Assembly: GCA_022495005.1 (NCBI GenBank)
Contig: JAGYXB010001617.1
Span: 62,001-126,000 of the forward strand
From: Rhyacophila brunnea
Lineage: Eukaryota; Arthropoda; Insecta; Trichoptera; Rhyacophilidae
Reading direction: 5' to 3'
Length of the DNA: 64,000 nucleotides
The notes under the pieces are model-generated. The model was not told the DNA's origin and made no database searches. It was given only the letters and a program-made list of their open reading frames with translations. Below, piece by piece: positions 24,773 to 36,867 of this stretch (within the stretch, counting starts at the first letter, position 1; each line of letters starts with the position of its first letter). Position numbers and translations under genes: made by a program.

Positions 24773-25554
24773 CAGGGCTCGATTTGAGCTGTAGCGAAAT
24801 CGAAGAAGAAATAGTGCATATTAATCGTCGTCAGTCATACTTATTTGTTTTCATTGAACTAAGAATACAATTTGCAAATGGTGCTGGTTAGTTTTTAAAA
24901 TTCAATTAAAAACTCTCTAAAATAACTAAACAGTTCAGGTATGCTATAGGTGATCGTTGAATTAATAATACATATTAAAGATTTGCCTAAACCAAACCAT
25001 AATCGATAAAAAAAATATTGTTCTATCTATAAAATATCTAGAATTACGTACGATTTAATGGCATAATTTTAGATATTGTATAGAGAAAGAGAAAACTTGT
25101 AGAATAGTATCTACTTTGACTTGGATTAGATAGGGTTTAATTGAATTTTAAAAACAAACACACTATCTACATAATATTGTTGTCTTAGTTCAATGAAAAC
25201 AAATAATATGTTTAACTGACAAAGCTTAGTATGCACTATTTATGTTGGATCTTAATAGTCTACCTCCACCCTTCGCCACTGCTATTGATATGTTCAATAC
25301 ATTCATTCAGGCACTCAAACACTCCATTAAATGGTCTTTTTGGTGTTGTTTACGTACTTATCTTGTTTCCTTAATTTAATAATATGTTGCTTTTATAGTA
25401 TTGTCCTTTTTTAAATTTAAAGAAATATTTTTTTTTTGCTTAAGTTTGTTAAAATTATAGATCAGTAGCAAAGGGTAGAGGTAAACTGTAGAGATCTGAC
25501 ATAAATAGCGCACAGATGGCTTATAAAATTCGATAGAGTCTTGCCTAAAGCAAA

Positions 25555-25985
25555 GCATAAAGAACTTTTTATATACAACGTTTTTAAATTTTCTGTTGAA
25601 TAATTATGCTCAATAAGCTCAAACTTGTAATGTATTGTATGAAGTAAATAAAAAAACAAACAAACAAAATAAATATAGAATACTGAAATTTTTACATTTC
25701 ATTTTGATTTCCATATTAACGCACGTATATATTAATAATTTAGTTGCTAGGACCACCCCCTTAGCAACAAATGATAGTCTTTTACTTTTTACGGATTTTT
25801 CTGAAATAACTTTCTATACAAAACAGAATTAACTGAAAATGAATTCAATTCTGCTTAAAGATGGCTAGAAGTATTAAAAGAATGCATTGGCATCGTGTTC
25901 TGATATATTCTAAAAGTTTCAAATGTCTAGTTAGTCGGGAAGTTAGTCAAAAATCGATTGCAAGATTTGTACTGGACAAACAATC
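25555..25985 (+). repeat. Dispersed repeat of about 450 bp, copy 2
   Basis: Direct-orientation relative of 17455-17905, with the same colinear blocks. Insertions and deletions of 10-40 bp separate the copies. It follows a terminal-repeat-like sequence at 25468, so the unit may belong to the same family as the composite element at 23978. Confidence 0.7.
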
Positions 25986-27139
25986 ACCGGACAAAAAATA
26001 ATACGAGCTACTAAAAACGTTGTAAAAATATTCTCGTACATATCTATAATATATCTAATAAGATATCCCATTGTGTGTTAAGCGTAAAGAGTTCAATCTA
26101 TGTGTATGCGAAACGTTAAAAAATGTAAGAAAACTTAAATAATTATGTCTAGCTCAGCCTAGCATAGGAAGCTACATGTTGGCCATAACGCGGAAAGAAC
26201 ACAAATGATACTAATCTTTACGCGATGTGATATAGGTCGCTTAGCAGATGAAAATGGCAACGGGATGGATATGACGCTCAGCGAGTGGACGAATGCAGTC
26301 ATGGAATGGTACTTAAGGGGTAGGTACTAAATGACCACAAAGATGCCCTAAAACTCACTGGATAGATACACTTATACAGTTCGATATATATACGTGATAG
26401 TAAAGATCTAAGAGAGTGGAATAAACTAGGGGAGTTTATCTAGCAGTGAATCGATCCCGGCTGATGGCAATGATGATATTGTGTTAAGCATTATTTGTAA
26501 AGCTCGCGACATAAATTGATTGCACTTTTCATAGTGGACTATAATTGATTGGTGGAATGATTGTGAAGGTGGATGTGGATGCTGGCGAGGGGGGAGGTTA
26601 CATATAGGATGCCAGGCACTGACCATTTATGATGTTCTGCGGTCTGGTTGAAGCTGGTCGCTGGTGCATGCCCTCGCGTCCTAGTAGGCACTCGCACGGT
26701 ACACTTTTGATGAATGATATGATAAATGAGGAGACATCCAGTGCCCGTAACACGGACACAGGTGATTTTATTGACAGAGTTTGCACGGAGACTCGGATAG
26801 AATAATGGTTTTCACGACGGTTGCACTGGACACGCTTGTGGTATGTATGCACATAACTTTTTGAATCAGTCTGTATATCGAATCACTCATTAAACGACGG
26901 TTTAGTTTTAACAAGCCTACACGCGCCAATTGTTTTGATGTAACTGAATGTTCTACAATCATAGTCGACTGATGAACCGTAACTGTAGGTCGCCGGGACT
27001 AGCAACAATAACTGGGGATTTGAGGTACGAGGGAAATAAAGGAATGAAAGCGATCATAATTATTGGCCCAACCATAAACTATTGAATAAAGAAGCAGACA
27101 GAAGTCCTATTGAAAAATGTATAGAATCACTTATAATTA

Positions 27140-27560
27140 AAAGTACTGATATCTGAGTCCTTGGAAATAGAGAGCATCAGTTGTTTATTCTCCCAAGGTG
27201 AAGAACCTACCTGCCACTGGTAATGCCAATTGGGAGGGCGATAACTATATTCCAACAAATTGCTTCGGGTGATGATACATTCCACTTACGTGAGGGTGAG
27301 TTTAGGTGGCCGTTATTTTATAAGTTCTTAAAATAGGGTCTTCTTAGCAAACTCGGTGTACTTCTTTGAACTTCTATAAGTAGATGTTTATTGTATTTTC
27401 ACTGCTTTTATGATATTACGTTCTTTTTTATTTTTTCTTTTTTATCGTCTTTATTAGATACTTTTCTTCTTTATGATAATGTTTCATGTCATGTTGTGAA
27501 CGTCTTTAACTTATAATTAGTAATTCCCACAATATGTTAAAAAAATAAATTGAAATTGAA
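27140..27560 (+). pseudogene. Non-LTR retrotransposon family H, 3' end, copy 2
   Basis: Matches 33318-33770 base for base over long blocks: GTTTATTCTCCCAA, CCTACCTGCCACTGG, AATGCCAATTGGGAGGGCGA, CAAATTGCTTCGGGTG, TTCCACTTACGTGAGGGTGA and the 3' region TTTCATGTCATGTTGTGAAC. It keeps only the last part of the protein (motif PIGRA and FNQIASG equivalents, here frame-damaged) and the untranslated tail. Confidence 0.8.
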
Positions 27561-28339
27561 AATATATATATGGCAACGTAAGTCAAATATAAAACAATGA
27601 AGAATAAAAATTAATATTTAATATGCACGATGAACAAATAGATACATAATGTAATGCTTGTTAAATATTTGGTTCAAAGTGAAAAAAAAATCGTGCAAAA
27701 AAATAAATCCGTAAAGCTTTTTTTATGGTAATAAAATGAGAAATAATTTCATTACGAGCGATTCAATCTTTTTAAAATTGACTAAGCGACAGTTTAGGAC
27801 ACTAAATCAATGTCACTTTAAGCCACGCCACATTTTGATCACGCAAATTAATACAAAATGTATATATATATTAGATATATGCAAATTTTGTTATATTAGA
27901 TTAACCATGAATATGAAATAACCTGTATACAATTGTGAATGAATGAGTTATATCAATGACGTAATTAATCTCTGTAAAGTTTGATTTATTTTAAAACGTT
28001 TTTTTAATATTATAATAGATTACCAAAGCGAAACATCCCAATAGATTGATATAATAACAAAAATTGGTTTAATGGTAACATTAATCAACCATTTAAAATT
28101 TTCTAAATACGATTAAAATATAAATATTATATGATACCACATAATATTTTTGATTATATCAGTATTGCATTAGTATTTTCATTTTATTATTATTCTATAT
28201 ACATTAAACAGTTTGTGAATTTTTCTATTTCTTTTTATTAGATATGTACCTATATATTTTGTAAATACTTTTGTATAATGTATTAGTTTTATTATTGAGT
28301 TGCGGTACCCCATGACTTTGTTCGATTTTTTTTGTTATT

Positions 28340-28950
28340 TTACCGAGGCTTTGACTGCGACTCGCTGTCATATCGCCTCTTCCTTTCTAGAAGGGGATCC
28401 GTCGATCAGGTCCTCACTCCTATTCTTTTAAATAACTTTACAATTTTGCCTAGCTCTTCCGTCTTACCCACCGACAGGACACCCTTCAATTCGTCGACAT
28501 TCTCATAGATATCCGCAATTCGCAGCTGTATTCTGTGAAGTTCATATTTAGGGCATTGTAGTGCTATATGAACAATGTCCTCTAAAACATGACATTCATC
28601 GCAGAGTTGCAATTCGCTTCTTCCCATGAGTACATCAAATCTTTTGCCCATGGTGTGCCCTGTTCTTAGCCTCCGTATTAACTTAAGCTCATTCCTTGTC
28701 AAAGAAGACTCTACAAACCAGAGCACCTCTTGTGGTGATGGTAGAATAGACATACTCCGTTTCCCTATTTCTAATGATGTCCTATGGTGAAAATCTATCC
28801 ACATACTTTGGCACATTTTCTTTATAGCCTCATTCCAGTCCAGGTTTTCTGGTATCCACTGATATGGTACCCCTGAATGGCCAGCTTCCTTTGCCACATT
28901 ACTGCCCTTTCATTGCCCTCAATGCCCATGTGACTTTGTTCAATTGAAAT
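28340..28950 (-). pseudogene. Jockey/I-type non-LTR retrotransposon, RNase H and C-terminal end
   Basis: A 163-codon open frame (28897-28406, minus) is preceded, in a shifted frame, by HMGIEGNERA, the end of an RNase H domain. It continues AKEAGHSGVPYQW, then TRNELKLIRRLRTGHTMGKR and a Cys/His cluster CDECHVLEDIVHIALQCPKY, the usual end of Jockey/I-type ORF2 proteins. Downstream on the minus strand an A-rich tail follows at about 28330. The frameshift near 28900 and loss of the polymerase make it a 5'-truncated dead copy; the surviving frame is long, so decay is moderate. Confidence 0.85.
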
Positions 28951-28954
28951 AGAC

Positions 28955-29365
28955 AATAATAATGAATGTTACATTCTTAAATCTTGTGAATTATTCATAA
29001 TAAATCATGGTTTATTAAATATATTTAGCAAGTTCAATTGGATGTTATAACTAAATATTTGGAGAGAGCCGGACCTCGGTTAGTAATAATTAAGGTTATT
29101 AATATTCTTTGATTTAATACACAAAAACCGATAGTCAATAATAACGCAATTTGGTAAGCATTTCACGTAAGACCTAGATACAAGTTTAAATTATCGCAAT
29201 TATGTATGAGGCTCGTAGCTAAATTGATTAAAGCATATTGGCGCGATACCAGTAGATATACGGGTTCAAATTCCATAGAGCATCGTATTTTATTCAAATG
29301 TGATTTTTTTTCTATTGGGTATATATCTGAGGTGTTTTCAGGTTATGTATGTTGACTATCATAGT
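28955..29365 (+). repeat. tRNA-like repeat family 3, single unit
   Basis: A monomer read in the direction opposite to the copy at 49850. The plus strand has box A-like GCTCGTAGCTAAATTGATTAA and box B GGGTTCAAATTCC (about 29263-29277). The body includes GGAGAGAGCCGGACCTCGG and ACACAAAAACCGATAGTCAA. One end carries ACATTCTTAAATCTTGTGAA. Confidence 0.7.
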
Positions 29366-30614
29366 TGCATATGGGTTTAGTGCTTTAGATAATAATATAT
29401 TTTAGTTAGTATTACAACACTCGATCGACAACAGTTACATACTCGCACCTCACCTCATCTCACTACTCGTCCGCTGCTGTTCGACTACACACTATAGTGG
29501 AACAACTTAACCCTGAAATTGCGCAGATTGAGTTTTATTCTACTGCGCACAAAATACATTGGATAAATTTAATTATTGTTCTCGTTATTATTTATGACGG
29601 CTCTTACATAAAACCTATTACATCGTTTTCTTTTACTCGGCGTCGCTCTAACTACGTCATATCTTGGGGTTACTGCCAAAAGTTGGTAAGTCTCGAAACC
29701 ATGTTATGGAGTTATTACAATTTGAAAGTTTGACATGCCCTGTAAAATCTGGCATAATGGTAATTTATTTTTGCTTTATGTGCATATATGACCTTGATTT
29801 TGTTTTATAGTATACATTTTATTTATTTATAGACACACAGTCCATTGTTAACTCAAAATATCTAAAATATCAACTGACCAACTTTTGGCAGCATCCCCAC
29901 GATATATTATATCAAAACTATAGAACTTCACGCTTATGTGGGATGTTTATACCACATACAATGAGATGAGCAAAATTGTTGGAGTTGCGTTATTTTTAGA
30001 TATTAATATAAAAATAAGTACCTACTTATATTAAATTGGTGGCAACAATATAATTTAAAAATTATATTATTTTTATCATTTTTAAGTTGTGAACAGATGA
30101 AATAGAAAAAACATAACTATATTTTGTTATGTGGTGTAATGAAAGTAGTCAACACTGTTCAAAACGGAAATATTTCTAAATGAAATGCAAACACTTTTAT
30201 CATTAGTACTACGTAAGGATTGCAATACCGAATGAAAATATAAATACCGGTTTTTCTGTATTTTTTTATTGAATACCGGTCTTGACACCGGTATTTCAAT
30301 ATAAAAAAAACAAAAGTAGGTGCTTATCAATAAATATAGCTATTAAAATCTTTTAAAAATATTATTTTATAGCAAAAACCTACATTTATTATGTTGAAAA
30401 TTAAAAATATGTATTGATCATAATTGTAGAACTAGTGATTTTTTACAAATAATTTAAATATATTGATAATTTTAACTAAAGTCCTCAATAGTTCATCAAA
30501 TGCAAATAAGTCCGGCTGCAGGAGAGGCTTCTTTAATTCAACGCTTATAGAATAATTGAATATTTTTGTCACGGGTATTTTCTATTTCGAAATAATATTA
30601 TGATAATTCATCGC

Positions 30615-30865
30615 TCACCTACGGTGGTCGCGCGGCGTAAGCGTTGGACTATAACGCCGTGGGTCCCAGGTTTGAATCCTGGGTTTGGCAAGTACATGTA
30701 TTGTTTTTCAATTTGTGTATATCAGGGAATGGATCTAATAGGTTGAGCAAGTGGCTGACATCCATTTCTCGTAAAAAAACAAAATCTGTTAATACACACC
30801 TCTACTCTGTGGAGGCCCATAATATTATGATCCTATTAGGATCGGACATGGTCGAAAGAAAAGAA
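30615..30865 (+). mobile_element. tRNA-derived SINE family 2, best-preserved copy
   Basis: The head has GGTGGTCGCGCGGCGTAAGC (box A-like) and box B GGTTTGAATCC. The body has TTTTCAATTTGTGTAT, TTGAGCAAGTGGCTGACATC, CATTTCTCGTAAAAA and TGTGGAGGCCC, ending ATCCTATTAGGATCGGAC. Four other copies lie at 6745, 43565, 59400 and 59778. No clear target duplication is visible. Confidence 0.85.
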
Positions 30866-31228
30866 GAATTTATCACGACAAATACTTATTTAAATATATT
30901 TGATGAAATTTGTTTTATTATTTTTTTACCTCTGTTGGATTCACTCAATATATTTGCATTTTAGCAGGACATCACTTATAATTCATGTTCTAAAACGTAA
31001 ACGAATGTGCTTTCTTAATACCGAAAATTCCGGTATTTTGGATTTTTAAAACCGGTATTTTGGTATTGATAAATAGTGGAATACCGGTATTGCAATTCCT
31101 AGTCAGTAGGTATAGATTGTGTTTGTATGTTTTAAAATTTTTGTGACCTATGTAATTATATTTTTTTAAATTATACTTACTTTGAAAACTTTTAAGCATA
31201 TTTTAATTTCCTTTTCACCATTTCTTTT

Positions 31229-31300
31229 ATTCAACGAATAATTCACAAGATCTAAGAATGTACCATTATAATTATTGAACATACATAATTTAAAAATCAT
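31229..31300 (+). repeat. tRNA-like repeat family 3, terminal fragment
   Basis: Only the end block is present: TTATTCAACGAATAATTCAC, AAGATCTAAGAATGTA and TTGAACATACATAATTT. It shows that this terminal sequence can occur alone, without the tRNA-like core. Confidence 0.7.
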
Positions 31301-32895
31301 AATGTTTTCTCAGAAGTGTTTTTAATAAATCATGTATGCTCATATTTTAATTATTTTCATAAATAATTAAATCTTATTAGAATATAAAACTCACTGAAAA
31401 ATTAAAACTATTTATTAATTATGTAAAAAGAAAAACCAGAAAAAAAAATCTTACCCAATATATATTATGTAAAATAAGTAAATTGCAATCTCTTGGTGAC
31501 AAGTTGAACATAACAATATTGTATTATAAAACAATCACTTAATATAACTGGCTTAATATAACAGTGCATGTTTGTATATTTTTTCTATTCAATGTTTCCA
31601 TGTGTTGAAAAAATAAAGCACTAAAATATTTCTAGTAGTTATTAGTTCCGTGTTATAAAGTCTCAGAAACTTCCCTTCCAGAGCGCAATTTAATAGACTT
31701 TCATTATTCCATAAATCACATTACTTAAGAAAAAACTTTTTTAATTCTAAGAGAATTATTTAACTGTGATATTGAACTCATAAAAGATTTCATTTGTGTA
31801 AAAAAGCTACTCTGACACATTTTTATAATAGAAATTTAGAATTTTTTTAACAGGTTTTGACATTGTAAAGAAAAATTTCCTGACGAAATTTTAATTAAAT
31901 AATACTTAATTGAGAATATAAACCTACGTTATAATTATTATTTTTTGATAATTTTTTTTGACTGAATTATTTTTCCTGTTAGTCGGTATTTTTTAATCTT
32001 TACGGATAGAAGATTACTGTTTTTTTGATAAAATAATTTTTGTTAAAAATAATATTACAAAGTCATAATATTACTATTTTTCGTTTGCAATTATATAAAA
32101 ACACTTGTTATCTAATTACAAAGACAATAAGTAACTGACGAAGATATGGCCACGATTGGGGTGACTCAGCTAAAATATAGCGCCATCGAATAAAGAAGAA
32201 GATATTGTTACCAATGCACAATGTATTATCTGCTTGAAACTGTGACGTTTTGCTGTTTTTAGTTATATATTCACACAAATTTGTATATAATAAATACTAT
32301 TTTTATTAACTTATACTATCATGCATTAATTGCTTGCTATGAAACCATTAACTGAATATTATATTTACTTATCGAGTGCTGGTGGATATGTGTAGTATTT
32401 TAAGCAGGCCAGATATACGATTAATAATACAAGTGTATAAATAGGAATAGTTAATATACTATTAACAGTGTAAAGTTATTACGCTGGTACATCCCCGATG
32501 AGTTAGTGGCAGATTATTCGCCACTGATAACATGAATCAATGTCTCAAAACTTACATCTGACATCAGTGCGTCTTTGAATCCAGAGAACGGAGAAAGAAA
32601 TGAAACGAAAGATTAAGCAAATTGGCAATATTCACACCAGAATTTAAAGCCAGATGTTTATTGAAAATACTACAGCTATACAGTTTTTTGTGTCTATACC
32701 TTTACAAAATCAAATTCATTAATCAAGTTAGTAATGAATATTCCATTATTCCACAGTTCTATTTTATCTTAGTCAGCATTTTTCAGTAAAGAGTAATTGA
32801 TTATTTAAGTTGGTCAATGAGTTAAAACAACTAAGTGAGTAATAATAAAATATAAAATATACTACTTTTATCTAAAAGACTCCATAATATTATCT

Positions 32896-33790
32896 GTAAG
32901 GAACCTTGGCATTACGTTTGAGAGTAAACTGACATTTATTAGCGATATAGTTACCATTTGTAACAAGGCGCTTAAAATGTTGGGCTTCGTCATGCGTACT
33001 TCCCGGGTCTTTTCGGATGTTACGGTATTAAAACTTTTGTTTAATTCTTTAGTTCAAAGTAGGCTTGAGAGTGGGTCTATTATTTGGGCACCGCATCAGT
33101 TGAAGTATGGACTTATGGTAGAGAGGGTTCAGACGAATTTCTTGAGACTCCTTTACTTGAGGTTGTATGGATACTATCTGTGGTTTTATCTAACTGACTT
33201 TCTCTTAGGTATGCTTACATACGGCAGTCTGCAATTTAGAAGAGATTTTTATTTAGCAATGTATTTTTTTTGACTTATACGAGGTATACATGAGAACTCT
33301 GCCATTTTGGGTAGTGCTGATATATGTGTGTCCCTGATAACTATCTTAGAAATAGGGTGCATCAATTTATTCTCCCAATGTGCAGAACCAACCTGCCACT
33401 GGTAATGCCAATTGGGAGGGCGATAACTATGTTCAACCAAATTGCTTCGGGTGTTGATATATTCCACTTGCGTGAGGGTGCATTTAAGTGGACGCCATTT
33501 TATAAATTCCTAAAATAAGGTCACCTTAGCAAACTCGGTCAACTTCTATAATATGTATAATTGTATTTTGACTGCTTTTGTATGTTTATATTATGTTCTC
33601 TTTTTATATTTTCATGTTTATCCCTTGTATTATTTTTCTTTTTCCTTCTTCTTTTTAATAATGTTTCATGTCATGTTGTGAACGTCTTAAAATTATAATT
33701 TGCAATGTCCACAATATGTAAAAAATAAATAAATTGAATTGAATAAATTAAATAAATATATAAATTGAATTGAATTGAATTGAAAATTCT
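32896..33790 (+). pseudogene. Jockey/CR1-type non-LTR retrotransposon family H, RT C-terminal end with tail
   Basis: The plus strand reads RNLGITFESKLTF, then NKALKMLGFVMRTSRVF, LLFNSLVQSRLESGSIIWAP and VERVQTNFLRLLYL, the standard region after the RT catalytic core. In another frame it continues NRVHQFILPMCRTNLPLVMP, IGRAITMFNQIASGVDIFHL and ends at 33518. A 3' untranslated region follows, with TGTCATGTTGTGAACGTC and a tail of repeated TTGAAT units to about 33790. Frame changes near 33175-33320 break it. Other copies are at 27140 (+) and 48560 (-). Confidence 0.85.
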
Positions 33791-34469
33791 AATAGATGCA
33801 ATACACCTAATTCACGCAGTCTACGAGGCTCTACGATGCTCTACGCCGTAGCATAATACATTCAATATACGGTGCATTACATTTATCTGATGTTTGAGTC
33901 TTGCTGTACTTAGTGAAGTGTTTGGTGGGGATTTCGAAGCAACATTTTAAGTGCATTACGCCCTGTGGTATATGGCATTGCCCACAAAGACTTACACATG
34001 GCAGTATTATGGTCGTGTGTTTGGCATTTTTGCTCACAATAAATTGTATGACAAATATTCAGTGCACTTCTCTACCAAACTGCACTTAAATACAACATAT
34101 TATTTTTAAAATCAGTAGTCTCACCATTTAAAATTTTCGTTTACCACATCTGAAATAGTTCTTATTAATCTTATAATGTAGCTAATAATTATATATTTCT
34201 TAAACCTTTCTATCAAAAATTATATATGAAATAAAATATATTAAAAATATAATATGTGCAAAGTATAATAAATAACTTTCAATTTGTTTAGGCATGGTTT
34301 CATTTATGTCATGTTTTGCATTTGAGTCCACAAAGCAGAGACATAAATCATTAAACCCACTTAAATAATTACTTAATAATTAATTTGACAATAATTTCCA
34401 AAAATTAAGCCTCAAAATACGCACAGGTCTTCTCCGTAGTTCCAATTTCAAAAAAAATATTTTGATATA

Positions 34470-34715
34470 CAATGTGTTTCTCAAATTTTTTCAATCCACG
34501 ACCCCCAAAACTTGAAAAAAATAATCCCCTCCTCCGTCTAAAAATAGATTATTTTGGTTATAATAAAAAATATACTATACGTGAAACCTACAAAAACATA
34601 ATAATGAGAGGTATTTAATAAATAAATGTTTGTAATTCTACTAAAACATTTCGCGGCCCCCCGCAGAAACCCTACGCTCCCAGAAGGCCGCGACCCAAGA
34701 GTTTTGGAAGCACCG
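34470..34715. mobile_element. Non-autonomous hAT-like element
   Basis: The left part reads CAATGTGTTTCTCAAAT then CCACGACCCCC; read inwards from the right it is GGTGCTTCCAAAACTCTTGG then GTCGCGGCC. This matches the style of hAT ends of the CAGTGNTTCCCAAA type. No exact 8-bp target duplication could be found, so boundaries are approximate. No coding capacity. Confidence 0.5.
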
Positions 34716-34754
34716 ATAGAGATGTTAGCTAATAAGCAGTACAATAATTGGTAC

Positions 34755-34974
34755 TGTTCGGTTATACGTAATACAGCGGAAAACGAATTTTGAAAATAGC
34801 CGATAAACTGGACTATTTGTTAGTTTGGGTTAGTTTAGTTTAGGTTATGTTGGATTAGGTTAGGTTAGGTTAGGTTAGGTAAGGTTAGGTTTGGTTAGGT
34901 TAACCTAACAAATAATACCGTTTATCGGCTATTTTCAAAATGCGTTTTCCGCTGTATTCCGTATAACCGAACAA
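34755..34974. repeat. Foldback element with central GGTTA (telomere-like) repeats
   Basis: Arms of about 70 bp (about 34755-34828 and 34903-34974) are near-perfect inverted repeats sharing TGTTCGGTTATACG, ATACAGCGGAAAACG, TTTTGAAAATAGCCGATAAA and ATTTGTTAG. The loop (about 34829-34902) is a run of GGTTA/GGTTT units. Half-arm relatives occur at about 57010, 58190 and 58440. The pentanucleotide is the insect telomere repeat TTAGG in another register. Confidence 0.8.
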
Positions 34975-36164
34975 TTGTAAATAGTGTTACTGTCATTCGC
35001 ATTACGCACTACAAATAGTGAAATTTAAAATAACACGACGTGTACATTTTGCGAAGCAAGAAAATGATTTATAGGAAGGTTTTAGAAGATATTCCGGCAA
35101 TTTGGATGACCTATTAATTATATAAATAATAATTTTACATACTTACTCAAGATATTTTTCTTGGTAGTGGTAAAAAATGATGAACTTTATCGGGGAACCT
35201 TTTCCTGTCATTTTTCAGTAATCATCATCTCAGATGGTAATTCAGTACTCAAATATAGTATATTACATTGTATTATATTATATCATGAGTAGTCGATATC
35301 AAACATTTCAATCAAGCAGTTCACAATAATTAATCTCTCAATAGAATAGCCGTTCCACTAATACTCTGCTTGTCCGAGAATGACGTAAAACTATTAAAAA
35401 ATACTAAATTCACATAGATAAATAGTACCTATCTGAATATATTTAATACAAAATTCAACCATTAAAATAATATTCTGTGTTTATTAATCAAATAATAACA
35501 TGTATCCATATAAAATCAAACTTAGTAGTTGAACATCATACCGAATTAAAATATCAAACAACTACAAATGGTGATCTCAACGGAAAGTGATAAACAACTA
35601 CAATATGTGACACGTCCCTAAATTAAAGATACCAGCATAAAGTTCTTAATAATTAACAAGGATTTAGTTATTTTTTTGTACATACTTGGATGGACTTTCC
35701 ATCTAGTAATAAATACTTTCGAAGGTTTACAAGTAAATGATTTTACTATCAGACTGTAAACATTTCGAGCTTTATTTTCAATAAATCTATTGTGATTTGT
35801 TTCTATGTGAAAGTAGTGACTTTCGTGAACATTTAATGTACTTACGTTGAACATAATCGATGCTAAAAGTTAGCCTTGAAGCCAAACCGCAGACGTCTGC
35901 CGCTCGCTGAAAGATATGTGTGTACTTATCTTAATACACATTATACGATTAAATTCACTTACTTCGTATACCTACTATAAATAAATGGAAATGATTCTAA
36001 TCAAACTATGTTTCTATTCAAATAAATAAGTAACAATAATATACAAGATTTAAGAATGTAGCATCGTCGTTTGTAAGTAACAAACAACAATACAAAAACA
36101 TTTTCACAGAATGGGAGTTGAATCCACAATGCTGTGTTATGTATCAATTAATCTACATATTCCT

Positions 36165-36812
36165 TCTTCTTGGTCATTCTCTCGTCACTGAGTATCATAA
36201 CTACATTGGAATTCATTCATCTCCTGACCGACAAACCTTTTCCACCCATCACAATATTTTACTTCTCTCATGGTATTATGAAGTCTGACCCAATAATCTT
36301 CTTCATTTGGTCGCTATAACACACCGATGCTCTTCCTCTGTTTTTTATTATCTGGAAGTTATCTAAAACCACAGTCTCTGCAGCTTACCCAGTCCAAAAA
36401 ACTGTAGAATACGTGTCAGACACATTGTCCAGAGCCGTTTATTTATCCGTTGTCTCTAGATGATTAACTGTATTTTCCTATGATCTATAAGAATACGACG
36501 CATTTGGCGTAAATTCAAAATTTTGAAAGCGTCAATTGACTTCCTCCCCCTTGGCCTCAGGGTCCATTATACCGTAAAAAATATGAAGTATAGTAATGTT
36601 TGCACAAACATCATTTTGTGGTAATATAAATTCCTTGATCCTTCCATTATAGTAGTCATCACATTTTCACAATCTGTGTGCGTCTTCTTATTTCTGCTAT
36701 ACATCTGTATTTTGCACCAATGGTCGATCCCAGATGTACAAAATCATTCACTGTTTTTAGATTTCGCAGTTTACTTGCGATTAGTAAATGGTTAGCCCGA
36801 TTGATATGCACT
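36165..36812 (-). pseudogene. RTE-like retrotransposon RT, degraded copy
   Basis: Similar in nucleotide sequence and orientation to 43955-44640: for example ACAAAATCATTCACTG for ACAAACTCATCGATTG, TGCGTCTTCTTATTTCTGC and TGGTCGATCCCAGAT. It covers the C-terminal half of the RT. Many stops and indels are present. The mariner element starts 56 bp to its right. Confidence 0.7.
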
Positions 36813-36867
36813 ATAAATATTACACACTATTAATAATTAGCATCTATTATTTAAGAATCCGTTGATA

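Larger units (their letters stand above)
23978..25272. mobile_element. Composite element with GGCGAAGGGTGGAGGTA inverted ends
   Basis: The left end at about 23978 reads GGCGAAGGGTGGAGGTAAGC and the right end at about 25233-25272 is its reverse complement, extended to CAGTGGCGAAGGGTGG. Similarity runs about 45 bp inwards (CAACATAAATAG). The CAGTGGCG end suggests a hAT-like family, but I see no 8-bp target duplication. Between the ends lie an RT remnant (24050-24466) and a foldback element (24467-24772). A further end-like copy lies at about 25468 (+). Confidence 0.5.

Noticed and set aside
26968..26995. Second hammerhead candidate starting CTGATGAACC
   Set aside because: The CTGATGA core and an ACC/GGT stem are present, but the required GAAA after stem II is missing.
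26420..27060. Possible gene in a region with several overlapping minus-strand frames and higher G+C
   Set aside because: Translations show no domain and no consistent splice pattern; left unassigned.
29380..29740. LTR-like stretch with a 78-codon frame and a GTAAGT
   Set aside because: No second copy, no TG...CA pair with a target duplication and no adjacent gag or pol.
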